Shown in pieces: positions 34,778 through 42,188 of a stretch of DNA of 64,000 bases; the first letter of the stretch is position 1; each line of letters opens with the position of its first letter. Position numbers and translations under genes: made by a program. The DNA is from a virus, in the IMG/VR virus record IMGVR_UViG_3300042559_000515, positions 19,631 through 83,630 of that record; one strand, given 5' to 3'. The notes beneath the pieces were generated by a model. The model was not told the DNA's origin, searched no databases, and worked only from the letters and a program-made list of their open reading frames with translations.

Positions 34778-35154
34778 TGGCAACGGAGGTAGAAGTGGGG
34801 GGCGTCAAGCCCCCCTCTTCTCGTTACATCCGCTTGACGGACTACGACACAGGTAACTTCGTTGACCTACCTAGCCTCAAGTTTGAGGACGATGGTCTGT
34901 GGAGGGACAAGGCATACTGCAAGGGTCAGACATACATGACCCCTGTGTTCTTCACCGAGAATGCACAGCGCAACAACACACGGGCAATGATGATTGAGAA
35001 AGCACAATCATTCTGTAATAAGTGTGAGGTGCGCAAGGAGTGTTACAACTTCGCACGGAAAAATGACTTCAGGCATGGTGTGTGGGGTGGTGTGGACTTC
35101 TTCGTATCCAGCGAATCACCACGCCGTATCCCTCTTCCCGACAGCATTGATTAA
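34777..35154 (+). CDS. WhiB-family iron-sulfur regulator, divergent
   Basis: Four cysteines of the WhiB [4Fe-4S] site: Cys48, then Cys80-x2-Cys83-x5-Cys89, followed by the GVWGG turn (101-105). The lone first Cys sits about 32 residues before the CxxC rather than the usual 20-30, and the N-terminal 45 residues are an extension. WhiB proteins bind sigma factor A; phage versions can repress host WhiB2 targets. The second family member is at 36691. Confidence 0.9.
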   Translation: MATEVEVGGVKPPSSRYIRLTDYDTGNFVDLPSLKFEDDGLWRDKAYCKGQTYMTPVFFTENAQRNNTRAMMIEKAQSFCNKCEVRKECYNFARKNDFRHGVWGGVDFFVSSESPRRIPLPDSID

Positions 35155-35166
35155 AGAAAGACATTT

Positions 35167-35508
35167 ATGAAATTGAATATCAGCGAATTATTGGAGTCAA
35201 CCTACTCAACAGAGCATCCTGAACTACTGGCGATGTATCACATTGACATTGAAGAAGAGGGGGAGGACGGCTCATGGCATGGGAAACTATGGTGGGACAT
35301 GGAAGGTCAAGAGCGTACAATTCCATTCCTTGCAGTTAGTAACGCAAATGATGGTGGCAAGAACAAGTACACACCAATCACGGGTGTTGCAGATAAGAAA
35401 GCATTCTTTGAAGCATCACAAAAAGCATTCCCACAGTCTGCGGAGCCAGCAGACACGGCATGTGTTTATCTAGAACTGCGTCAGGCAGTACTGGACGAAA
35501 TGGAATAA
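35167..35508 (+). CDS. Hypothetical protein, 113 aa, last gene of plus operon
   Basis: Acidic N-terminal helix (LNISELLESTYSTEHPELLAMYHIDIEEE), then WHGKLWWDMEGQERTIPFLAV and an Ala-rich end. AAAGAAAGACATTT site. It precedes several hairpins and the intrinsic terminator. Confidence 0.7.
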   Translation: MKLNISELLESTYSTEHPELLAMYHIDIEEEGEDGSWHGKLWWDMEGQERTIPFLAVSNANDGGKNKYTPITGVADKKAFFEASQKAFPQSAEPADTACVYLELRQAVLDEME

Positions 35509-35601
35509 CAGCAGTGGTGGTCACGCCAGCAGAAGGTGACCGTAAATAAGGGGAATCGTAATCCCCGTGCGCAGTGATTAACGGGTGCGCTTACCACAAG
35601 G

Positions 35602-35640
35602 AAAGACCCTCACCTTAATCGGTGGGGGTCTTTTCCTTTT
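35602..35640. terminator. Rho-independent terminator, end of plus operon
   Basis: AAAGACCCTCACC-TTAATC-GGTGGGGGTCTTT, a 13 bp stem followed by TCCTTTTCCTTTT. Two weaker hairpins precede it (GGTCAC/GTGACC near 35519-35541; GGGGA/TCCCC near 35552-35567). It overlaps the end of the minus-strand zinc-ribbon gene and can serve both directions. Confidence 0.85.
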
Positions 35641-35773
35641 CCTTTTCCTCAACCAACGGAAGAGAAACCACTCTGTTGGCTTTCTTTGGACACTTGTGTG
35701 TCGGTGGGATTGCCAACTTGATACTGGTACTCATTGAGACATTGCACGATGGGCACTGATACTTCTCAGTCAT
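35615..35773 (-). CDS. Small zinc-ribbon protein, 52 aa
   Basis: MTEKYQCPSCNVSM...THKCPKKANRVVSL: CxxC followed 17 residues later by a single Cys and a Lys-rich end (EEKEKEKTPTD) encoded inside the terminator. A complete ribbon would need a fourth ligand (His). Stop at 35615. Start overlaps the HTH gene by 8 nt. Confidence 0.65.
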   Translation of the reverse strand: MTEKYQCPSCNVSMSTSIKLAIPPTHKCPKKANRVVSLPLVEEKEKEKTPTD

Positions 35774-35978
35774 TATTGATTACCTTCCATGGACGCCACT
35801 TAGCAAGAAACTCCATGACCTCTGTCCTGTCCCACAGTGGTGTTGATGCCAACTGCACGAATGGTTCAGGGAACTCAGCCATCTGACGGAGTGAGTGAAT
35901 CCGTTGCTTGGACACGCCAAGAACCTCAGCGACCTCAGAGGTGCCGAGAATATCTTCAACGGGTAGACACTTACTCAT
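35766..35978 (-). CDS. AlpA/MerR-like HTH protein, 70 aa
   Basis: Helix-turn-helix LGTSEVAEVLGVSKQRIHSLRQM followed by FPEPFVQLASTPLWDRTEVMEFLAKW, the typical winged AlpA or excisionase-like layout. ATG 35978 with GGAG was chosen over a long upstream extension that runs into the next gene. Likely a phage transcription regulator. Confidence 0.85.
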   Translation of the reverse strand: MSKCLPVEDILGTSEVAEVLGVSKQRIHSLRQMAEFPEPFVQLASTPLWDRTEVMEFLAKWRPWKVINND

Positions 35979-36018
35979 GACTCCATAGTACCTTTCTTGT
36001 AGACCGCTTTGTCTAGGA

Positions 36019-36582
36019 CTAAGGGCGAGTCTTCTTCCACTCCGCCATACCAGCCTCGGTGTAGCGGTCACGGAGTGGTTTGCGTGTCTTCCAGTTAATG
36101 CAGTTCTTGCCCCAGTTCTTTGAACTGCGCCAGCCGATTGCTGGTCGGAAGAAAGGCTTGTTGTTCAACTTGTCATCAAGTGTTCTGAACACATTCTTGG
36201 TCTGAAATCCGAAGAACGAGATTCTGTTGGCAACGATAATTTGCTCTTCTTTGGTTGCGTTCTTTGGTGATGTTGCGAACTGCCATCCACCGAATCCACG
36301 CCATGCGCTTTGAGCGATACCGAGACCACCTGCGTAGTAGCCACCGTCATTCCACTTGTGGTTGGTCTCACACCATGAGACTGCTTCCCAGAAGCGGACT
36401 GAGCCTGCCTTTTTAGTTTTGAGTTGTGCCTGTAGTTCAGGATGCATCATGTTGATGCTTTGCGCTTGGACTGTTGTAGCCACAGTGGTTGTAGTCGTCA
36501 CCTCCACTTCTTGTGCCGATGCTCCATGCATCCCTAATGGAAATGAAAGTGTGGCGACTAAGCCAATGCGTGCTAACAGCAA
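36019..36582 (-). CDS. Secreted Rpf-type transglycosylase-like protein, 187 aa
   Basis: Resuscitation-promoting-factor domain: FWEAVSWCETNHKWNDGGYYAGGLGIAQSAWRGFGG with the catalytic Glu72 in WCET and the G-G-L-x-I-x-Q segment, then KEEQIIVANRI. Signal peptide MLLARIGLVATLSFPLG, cleaved after GASA. The TTG at 36582 has AAAGGAG upstream and starts right at the signal peptide; an ATG at 36621 would add 13 residues and sits inside a strong hairpin. Expected to cut peptidoglycan outside the membrane, perhaps to aid lysis or reactivate slow hosts. Confidence 0.88.
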   Translation of the reverse strand: MLLARIGLVATLSFPLGMHGASAQEVEVTTTTTVATTVQAQSINMMHPELQAQLKTKKAGSVRFWEAVSWCETNHKWNDGGYYAGGLGIAQSAWRGFGGWQFATSPKNATKEEQIIVANRISFFGFQTKNVFRTLDDKLNNKPFFRPAIGWRSSKNWGKNCINWKTRKPLRDRYTEAGMAEWKKTRP

Positions 36583-36616
36583 GGTGTACTCCTTTGTAGG
36601 CGGATAAAGCACGAAA

Positions 36617-36665
36617 CCCATACCAAGAGAGACACGAGTGTCTCAGGGGGTGACCTTGGTATGGG
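36617..36665 (-). promoter_or_regulatory. Long hairpin in Rpf leader
   Basis: CCCATACCAAG pairs with CTTGGTATGGG (11 bp) around an inner GAGACAC/GTGTCTC stem (36629-36644). It lies just upstream of the Rpf ribosome site and would occlude the alternative ATG at 36621. Could be a terminator-like or translational control element. Confidence 0.6.
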
Positions 36666-36690
36666 CTTCTGTATCTACTATACAGGGTAG

Positions 36691-37098
36691 TTACTCCAAC
36701 AACCCATACCTAACTGTTGATATGTCAATCACTGTTTCATTCATGTACGGAATAACACTCATGTTCACATTCACATTCTCCGTACTATCTTTGTGAGCGC
36801 TAGAACAAAGTTCGCAGTCACAGCCCTGTCGGTAACGGAGCCATGACCCGTGTGGCTTCAGAAGGGACTGCTTGCCATCCTTCATGGGCTGTCGCTCCTT
36901 AGGTGTGAGACCGCCCCACATGCCCCACTTCTCGTTTATGCCATCGTTGAGGCACTCTTTCCACAGAGGGCAACAACGGCACACTTCTCTCGCAATGGAG
37001 TAGTACTGCTCTGGTGCGTCCGCCTCCATGGGTGGATACCAAAACACATTGTTCCTCTTATGGCAGAGGGCTTCTAATCGCCAGTCTTCATCAATCAT
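36691..37098 (-). CDS. WhiB-family iron-sulfur regulator with Cys extension
   Basis: Canonical WhiB: Cys12, Cys40-x2-Cys43-x5-Cys49 and GMWGGLTPKER (59-69). After the WhiB domain comes an extra segment HGSWLRYRQGCDCELCSS with CxCxxC, which may bind another metal; it resembles C-terminal tails of some phage WhiBs. Divergent from the plus-strand WhiB at 34777, so the phage carries two different ones. Likely acts on host sigma-A-dependent transcription. Confidence 0.92.
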   Translation of the reverse strand: MIDEDWRLEALCHKRNNVFWYPPMEADAPEQYYSIAREVCRCCPLWKECLNDGINEKWGMWGGLTPKERQPMKDGKQSLLKPHGSWLRYRQGCDCELCSSAHKDSTENVNVNMSVIPYMNETVIDISTVRYGLLE

Positions 37099-37147
37099 TA
37101 ATTAATCCATGTTGTGTTTCGTACACTAGAAAGGTAGGTTTATTCCT

Positions 37148-37516
37148 ATGACAACCAATACAAATACCCAGTCCCTGTCCACCCTCGTTGAAGAGCGAAT
37201 CCGACTCAAGGCTGAGTTGGACAATCTCACTCAGCGTCTCAAAGACTTTGACGAACTCGTCATCGCTGAACTCCAAAGCCAAAATCTCACGAAGTTTGAG
37301 ACCGCCGTTGGCAAGGTCAATCTCGTCCAGAGCAACACTGTTGTTTGGAATGACGAGGTTCTCAAGGAACTTCTCAAGCCAGTTCAGTGGAAGCGAATCG
37401 TCATTGAGAAGGTTGACAAGTCCCGTCTTGACGCCGAACTCGTGGTCGGTCGTATTGACGAGAGCCTCGTTGAAGTGGCTCGCTCCATCAAGCAGTCCAA
37501 GCCGTTCTTGCGCTAA
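37148..37516 (+). CDS. Coiled-coil phage protein, 122 aa (isolated plus gene)
   Basis: N-terminal coiled coil (LVEERIRLKAELDNLTQRLKDFDELVIAELQ) followed by a beta hairpin (KVNLVQSNTVVWNDEVL) and helices (VEVARSIKQSKPFLR). The layout matches a small phage family also seen in the 138 aa protein at 55348. AAAGGTAGG lies upstream, and TACACT could be its -10. The opposite strand has a long frame, but protein features and composition favour plus. Confidence 0.75.
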   Translation: MTTNTNTQSLSTLVEERIRLKAELDNLTQRLKDFDELVIAELQSQNLTKFETAVGKVNLVQSNTVVWNDEVLKELLKPVQWKRIVIEKVDKSRLDAELVVGRIDESLVEVARSIKQSKPFLR

Positions 37517-37518
37517 CA

Positions 37519-37863
37519 CTAAATCCACTGCTCGTCAGGACGCTGGCTCTCTAGGGGGTCGGCGTCCTGCCTTTGGACACAGTCCCATCCACAACTGTCG
37601 TAGCCTGCGATGTCTGCCCAGTGGTCTTTCTTGTCAGGTGTCCATGCAATGCGTGCAATCTTGACGAGCATCATCATGACGGCAACATCGTGGGGACGAA
37701 TACTTAATTCACCTCGTGATTGCATTGTGCGTTCAAGATATGCCTGCCACAAAGAACCACACGCAGAAAAGTTATCTAGTGGGTCTCCGTAGTCGGTATT
37801 CCTACCACCATTGATGTAAGCAAGTGACTCTTCTAGAATCTCGGAACGAAAGTTCTGTTCCAT
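37519..37863 (-). CDS. DUF6378-like protein, 114 aa
   Basis: Matches the DUF6378 pattern: ILEESLAYINGGRNTDYGDPLDNFSACGSLWQAYL...PHDVAVMMMLVKIARIAW...DHWADIAGYDSCG. The family is frequent in phages; a link to MazG-like nucleotide hydrolysis has been suggested but is not established. Convergent with the isolated plus gene; the two stops are 2 nt apart. Confidence 0.85.
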   Translation of the reverse strand: MEQNFRSEILEESLAYINGGRNTDYGDPLDNFSACGSLWQAYLERTMQSRGELSIRPHDVAVMMMLVKIARIAWTPDKKDHWADIAGYDSCGWDCVQRQDADPLESQRPDEQWI

Positions 37864-37866
37864 GGA

Positions 37867-38178
37867 TTACTTGCTAAGAGCCTTTACAATCTCACGAGCC
37901 TCGTAATGGCTGACGCATTCACAGACAAAGTCGTAATCCATGGAGCCAATGCGCTTGGAGCGTGCCACCACATAGTTACCGTTAGGCATCTTAACGATGG
38001 AGTAGTCAACCTCTACGGGTGCTGGTGGTGTGTAGGAACCAATGTTCTCACCCTTGTTCTCCCAGCCATTGGGATACTTGTCAACTGCTTTTTGGTATTG
38101 CTCTTTAAAACTAGGCAACTTCTGTTGGTTCTTACTCATTTGGGTGTAGTAACCCTCAGATAGTTTTTCGTAATCCAT
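37867..38178 (-). CDS. Hypothetical protein, 103 aa
   Basis: ATG 38178 chosen for AAAGGACATCAA. Contains SIVKMPNGNYVVARSKRIGSMDYDFVCECVSHYEAREIV, a beta hairpin then helix with two Cys. No family recognised. Confidence 0.7.
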   Translation of the reverse strand: MDYEKLSEGYYTQMSKNQQKLPSFKEQYQKAVDKYPNGWENKGENIGSYTPPAPVEVDYSIVKMPNGNYVVARSKRIGSMDYDFVCECVSHYEAREIVKALSK

Positions 38179-38229
38179 TTGATGTCCTTTCAAATTGTGG
38201 CGAATTGTAGTTTTGTGTTATGCGCCTTG

Positions 38230-39666
38230 TCAAGACTCTTCTGACAGGTCAATGATTTCTGCGTACATGGCATCGGTTGCCTCTGGACTCATCCCACCAT
38301 TGGGCAGTTGGCGAGCCTGCTCCCCTGCCTTGGCTCCGAACAAACGAGACAGGACACCGCTGGTGCCACGAGCCTCAACCTCAAACCGTAGGGTGTCTCG
38401 GCTGTCAGAGATGTTCTTCATGCGCTCCACCATGTTGAAGACTCTGTCCATTTCTGTTGACAGCGTGGTGTCAATTCCTTGACCTTCTAGTTCTTCAGCG
38501 AACCTAGCGAACATCACACGACCCACCTGCATCTCTACGAGAGCACGCATAGCGGCGTTTAATTGGTCTTTGGTACGAATCTCAATGGGCAAAGAAAACG
38601 CACACTCACTATTCTCTTGAAATTGAGGACAACGACTTGCCAAGTAACAATGATTACATTGCCTCAAAGGGTTGGCGTTGTAACGAAGAACATTGACCTG
38701 TTCTGGGTCAATTTCTATTGATTCTCCTTGGTTATCTGTGTGTTGAGTACCTATAGAAGTAACCGTCTCAACACCCATAACTGGGAGTAATCTTTTTTCG
38801 CTTTCGTGCCTCTTTTCAGGTACCTGTGGAACAATGTTTGTACCCCTCGGTGCCACAGATACCGTATTATCGGTATCCCCTGAAATCATTATGATTTGGT
38901 TGTCATCAGTGAGTGTGAACTCTTCTTCGTCATCAACATTCATAAGGTCATAGCCCCCAAAGTTTTTAGTTTCCCATGCTCTCCACGATTGGATAGCGAG
39001 GTGTGCCACAGCGTTTACTTCATCTTCAAGGACTGCGTTGTAATCCACACCAAGACGCTGAATGTCGTTGCGGTGTCTCTTGCGTGCGCTCTCTTTTTGT
39101 TGTGCTGGGTAACGGTGTAGTGCGTGTCCATCCCACACCTGAGTCTCTCCGTAACGCAGTGCGCTAGACCATGAGACGACTACAACGGACTCCCAGTTGA
39201 TGCGACCAATTACATCAGGCTTAGAGGTCATACCGATTAATTGCGTTGACCAGCGTGTAGCAATCTGCCCGATGCGTGAGATTGTCTTACCTGTGATGGC
39301 TTTGTCTGAGATAGCCACACGACCATACTTCTGACACAGCCACTGGAGACGCTCTAGGTCATCGGGGTCATTCCAAATGGGCACATACTTCTCACCCATC
39401 CATGACCCATCATAATCTGGTCGTCCAATTACATAAGTCAAATTATCTATGTGCTCACGAATAAATGAGTCATAACGAGCCAAGTCTTCATCATTCTCTG
39501 AGACATAGAGGATGATGTCATGCCCCTGATACACCGTTGCGAGGTCTAACTCTTTGCGCTTAGGAACGGCGTAATGGGTCAGGTTGATACCGAATCGGGT
39601 AACACCTGCGCTCAACAACATAGACCTGTATGAGCCTTTCTCGGCTCCTCCAAAGAATACTTTCAC
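38230..39666 (-). CDS. Large hypothetical protein with Cys motif, 478 aa
   Basis: N-terminal half looks like a Rossmann-type fold (MKVFFGGAEKGSYRSMLLSAGV, HDIILYVSENDED, TYVIGRPDYDG, VAISDKAITG). A central CNHCYLASRCPQFQENSEC has four cysteines and probably binds zinc or Fe-S. The C-terminal third is helical (TKDQLNAAMRALVEMQVGR) and mentions SRLFGAKAGE. No family named with confidence. Long enough to be a key enzyme or virion protein. Confidence 0.8.
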   Translation of the reverse strand: MKVFFGGAEKGSYRSMLLSAGVTRFGINLTHYAVPKRKELDLATVYQGHDIILYVSENDEDLARYDSFIREHIDNLTYVIGRPDYDGSWMGEKYVPIWNDPDDLERLQWLCQKYGRVAISDKAITGKTISRIGQIATRWSTQLIGMTSKPDVIGRINWESVVVVSWSSALRYGETQVWDGHALHRYPAQQKESARKRHRNDIQRLGVDYNAVLEDEVNAVAHLAIQSWRAWETKNFGGYDLMNVDDEEEFTLTDDNQIIMISGDTDNTVSVAPRGTNIVPQVPEKRHESEKRLLPVMGVETVTSIGTQHTDNQGESIEIDPEQVNVLRYNANPLRQCNHCYLASRCPQFQENSECAFSLPIEIRTKDQLNAAMRALVEMQVGRVMFARFAEELEGQGIDTTLSTEMDRVFNMVERMKNISDSRDTLRFEVEARGTSGVLSRLFGAKAGEQARQLPNGGMSPEATDAMYAEIIDLSEES

Positions 39667-39845
39667 TTCTTAGGTTCCATAAACTGTCGCATACGCACCC
39701 TCATCTCAACCAACTGGTCAGACAGTTCAGATACAACTTTTACAGGTACTTCTTTGTCTTGAGCCGCTTTTCGTAAAAGGGCGTCAGCAACTAACAGAGC
39801 AGTTCGTGCTTGACTGAAATAAGACTTGGGAAGACGCTCTGCCAT
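39663..39845 (-). CDS. Small helical protein, 60 aa
   Basis: Helical protein (LPKSYFSQARTALLVADALLRKAAQ, SDQLVEMRVRMRQFMEP). Overlaps the 478 aa gene by 4 nt and precedes it, so it may be its partner. No family recognised. Confidence 0.7.
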   Translation of the reverse strand: MAERLPKSYFSQARTALLVADALLRKAAQDKEVPVKVVSELSDQLVEMRVRMRQFMEPKK

Positions 39846-39851
39846 AGCACC

Positions 39852-40097
39852 TCAGTTGGGGGGCTTACGCCAGACAGATGGGCTGTGTGCCTCTTCAATC
39901 TCTTGGCGATGTTCATCGTCCTCATAGAGGCGAACAATGTGCATACATGGTGGTTCACCAGACACTTCTTCTTCCATCCACTCATCATCGGACATCGGAA
40001 GTCCATCATGGGTGTAGCACACGGCTGGACCGCACCAGCCATTTTCCATTCCAATTTCCAACCATGTATCAAAATCAATATCCATGTCGTCAATCAT
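39852..40097 (-). CDS. Small acidic phage protein, 81 aa
   Basis: DFDTWLEIGMENGWCGPAVCYTHDGLPMSDDEW and CMHIVRLYEDDEHRQEI match a small protein seen in many actinophages and cyanophages (GWCGPxVCYTHDG signature). Start ATG 40097 overlaps the end of the next gene; ATG 40085 is an alternative. Function unknown. Confidence 0.75.
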   Translation of the reverse strand: MIDDMDIDFDTWLEIGMENGWCGPAVCYTHDGLPMSDDEWMEEEVSGEPPCMHIVRLYEDDEHRQEIEEAHSPSVWRKPPN

Positions 40098-40566
40098 TCC
40101 AGTGTCGTTCGGCTTTGGCAAGGGCTTGTGCGTCAAGTTCTTTAGAGAGTTCATCCCATCCTCTGATAGTTCGTCCGTCAACCCATTCTGGTCTTGGGAT
40201 GCTTGGGATAGAGACAAGAAGGGATGTAATCCCTTCATGAACGGACTTAGCGACAGTGGAGGGGTCTGTGTCAACGAACCAGTCAATTCTTCCGTATCCT
40301 GCTTGGATACCACGAATACGCTCCAGTTTGGCATCGGGAGATGTTTCATAAGTTAAATCAATCGCTCCTGCTTTATAGCCTTCACGCTTAAGCCACTCCA
40401 TGAGTATAGGTGTTTTTTTATCGTCAAGTCCGTGAGCAAGTACACAGATACGCCCTTCGTACATTGGAAACATCATGTTCCATAATTTTCGTCCTTCTTT
40501 TGTTGGTTGTCTAGCACCAAGTTCATCCCCAGGATGAGCAAGGACATCAAAACCAAAGACAATCAC
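40090..40566 (-). CDS. HAD-like hydrolase-type protein, 158 aa
   Basis: IVFGFDVLAHPGDELGARQPTKEGRKLW: strand and loop with Asp, then EGRICVLAHGLDDKKTPILMEWLKREGYKAGAIDLTYE and WFVDTDPSTVAKSVHEGI, which follow HAD-fold motifs I-IV in reduced form. Motif I lacks the typical DxD, so catalytic activity is doubtful. It resembles a group of phage proteins of this size. Confidence 0.6.
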   Translation of the reverse strand: MIVFGFDVLAHPGDELGARQPTKEGRKLWNMMFPMYEGRICVLAHGLDDKKTPILMEWLKREGYKAGAIDLTYETSPDAKLERIRGIQAGYGRIDWFVDTDPSTVAKSVHEGITSLLVSIPSIPRPEWVDGRTIRGWDELSKELDAQALAKAERHWND

Positions 40567-41030
40567 TTGTCGTACAAGCCCATTGCCTTGCGCTCAACAT
40601 GAGCGACATGAGCGCCTACTGGACAGTACATACAGATGTACTGACGGTGTTCGGGTGGTACACCAGTCTTGCGTCCGATGGTCTTGGATTCATCACACCA
40701 GTCGGGGCAACCACCTTCTGGACGATTGTGTTGGTTAAAGCACTTGAGAGCCTGAACCTTGAGGTCGTCTCGTGTCTCACGGATGTAGACATCTTGTTCT
40801 GCCAACTCACCCTTGAGCGCCGTTTCAACATCCAGTTTGCTGGCTGTCTCTGGGTCTACACGGTAGATGAGTGCACGGCAGTTGTCGGGGTCTTGTACCT
40901 GACCATTGTGTCTATCACACAATTCAATTAACTCTTGGTCGTACTCAACAGGTCCGTCATATGGACGCATCTTGTACATAACTCCGTGTGTCTTACAAAT
41001 AAGAATACGGTCAAAACCTGTCTCAGCCAT
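40563..41030 (-). CDS. Cys/His-rich phage protein, 155 aa
   Basis: Starts with LICKTHGVMYKMRPYDGP and ends with CPDWCDES...HRQYICMYCPVGAHVAHVERK: clusters of Cys and His suitable for two zinc sites. Common in actinophages without known function. The ribosome site TAAGGAG lies next to two alternative hairpins (41037-41065), suggesting regulated translation. Confidence 0.75.
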   Translation of the reverse strand: MAETGFDRILICKTHGVMYKMRPYDGPVEYDQELIELCDRHNGQVQDPDNCRALIYRVDPETASKLDVETALKGELAEQDVYIRETRDDLKVQALKCFNQHNRPEGGCPDWCDESKTIGRKTGVPPEHRQYICMYCPVGAHVAHVERKAMGLYDK

Positions 41031-41036
41031 TTGATA

Positions 41037-41065
41037 CTCCTTAGATAGTTACTAAGGAGACTATC
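41037..41065 (-). promoter_or_regulatory. Possible ribosome-site-sequestering switch
   Basis: On the minus strand GATAGT-CTCCTTAGTA-ACTATC forms one hairpin, leaving CTAAGGAG (the ribosome site at 41044-41037) free. The loop sequence CTCCTTAG is the exact complement of CTAAGGAG, so an alternative 8 bp hairpin hides the ribosome site of the 155 aa gene. Confidence 0.55.
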
Positions 41066-41080
41066 ACATGTTTTTGGTGG

Positions 41081-41296
41081 TTAGACGATGGGGGAATTAT
41101 CTGCACGGACAGATTCATCGTTGTGGATGATGTGTGCAAGGTTGCGTGCGTTGACAGGCGCATCGGGTCCATGGAATGTCCCGTAGTGGAGGTTGCGCTT
41201 GTAGACAGATGACTTCTGACCACTTGCATGGTGGTCAATCTTGATGTCCTTGCTTGAGTGTCCATAGGACTCAAGCCAAGGGTACATGCTTGCCAT
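41081..41296 (-). CDS. Hypothetical protein, 71 aa
   Basis: His- and Asn-rich small protein (HSSKDIKIDHHASGQKSSVY, RNLAHIIHNDESVRADN). TAATG junction with the gene upstream. No family recognised. First member of a run of small low-complexity genes to 46.4 kb. Confidence 0.65.
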   Translation of the reverse strand: MASMYPWLESYGHSSKDIKIDHHASGQKSSVYKRNLHYGTFHGPDAPVNARNLAHIIHNDESVRADNSPIV

Positions 41297-41502
41297 TAGA
41301 GACCTGAATCAGCCAGTGGGTGGCGCTCAACGATGCTGTACAGTTCGCCCGTTGGGTACTGTGACTGCAACACATTCATGCGTGCCGTTGCCGATGTTGG
41401 GTCAACCTCTCCACCACGGTCGGGTGTGAGTGACTTGTACTTGCCATCGGAAAGACCAAGACGAAGGTCTCGGTTCATTGAGCGTGAATCATTAACTGCC
41501 AT
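41296..41502 (-). CDS. Hypothetical protein, 68 aa
   Basis: Polar, likely disordered (DSRSMNRDLRLGLSDGKYKSLTPDRGGE), ending YSIVERHPLADSGL. Coupled by one-base overlaps on both sides. No family recognised. Confidence 0.65.
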   Translation of the reverse strand: MAVNDSRSMNRDLRLGLSDGKYKSLTPDRGGEVDPTSATARMNVLQSQYPTGELYSIVERHPLADSGL

Positions 41503-41747
41503 TACAACATTCCTTCATTTGGATTGGGACGAGAACTAATTAAAACCATTGCGTGCCGTCTTGCATCTCTTTCAGCATTTTGACCTGCAAAATGACCACT
41601 CATTTTTTCTCCGTCAAATACTTGAGAAACACCGCCGTTGTTATGATGGCGGATAGCAATGTTGAGATGTGGATGACCAACCCGTTCTAATGACCACGGG
41701 CTTCTTTCTGTTGTTTCCTCAACGGTTTTGTCTTTTTTGCGCAACAT
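41502..41747 (-). CDS. Hypothetical protein, 81 aa
   Basis: Basic start MLRKKDKTVEETTERSPW, then HLNIAIRHHNNGGVSQVFDGEKMSG. A TAAAAT hexamer lies 9 nt before the ATG. No family recognised. Confidence 0.65.
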   Translation of the reverse strand: MLRKKDKTVEETTERSPWSLERVGHPHLNIAIRHHNNGGVSQVFDGEKMSGHFAGQNAERDARRHAMVLISSRPNPNEGML

Positions 41748-41756
41748 AACAGAACT

Positions 41757-41762
41757 ATTTTA
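41757..41762 (-). promoter_or_regulatory. Possible -10 element (9 nt gap)
   Basis: TAAAAT, then 9 nt, then ATG of the 81 aa gene; a looser version of the leaderless arrangement. Confidence 0.4.
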
Positions 41763-41765
41763 CCA

Positions 41766-42188
41766 CTAAGGAGTCCAGCCAGCGGCTGATGTGCGACTGA
41801 AAGCATCAGCGTCACTGTCAAATCCTGATTCCCTTGCTGAAGCCCTACGCCGTGCACGCAATTCTTCTGGAGAGATACCCAACCGTGATGCTGACTCCTC
41901 GTCAAATTCACGCCTCTTTCGGCGGTCAGACATACCTTGCTTTAGGCTTGCAACACCCTTAATAAGGTTGCCAGCGTTTGCAGGTACTTCCCAACGGGAT
42001 TTCTTTGTATCTACATAATCGGGTGTTGAGCCATAATCACGATTAAGACTGACATTAGGAGAATCAAACTTTACTTGAGATACCGCAGGGGGCTTTGGCT
42101 CACTCCATGTAGTTGGTTGAACGCCAAGCGTTTCTGGGACACCAATACCTTGCTGGTACCGACCGTTGCGCATTCTTCCTTGTGTCAT
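41766..42188 (-). CDS. Hypothetical protein, 140 aa
   Basis: ATG 42188 overlaps the TGA upstream (ATGA). Mostly disordered with Pro-rich parts and a basic helix (KQGMSDRRKRREFDEESASRLGISPEELRARRRASARE). It may bind DNA or be co-packaged. No family recognised. Confidence 0.7.
   Translation of the reverse strand: MTQGRMRNGRYQQGIGVPETLGVQPTTWSEPKPPAVSQVKFDSPNVSLNRDYGSTPDYVDTKKSRWEVPANAGNLIKGVASLKQGMSDRRKRREFDEESASRLGISPEELRARRRASARESGFDSDADAFSRTSAAGWTP

Noticed and set aside
37091-37528. A 145 aa minus-strand frame opposite the 122 aa coiled-coil gene
   Set aside because: The plus product has coiled-coil and hairpin features, a ribosome site and a family layout shared with the protein at 55348; the minus frame reads like an antisense shadow.
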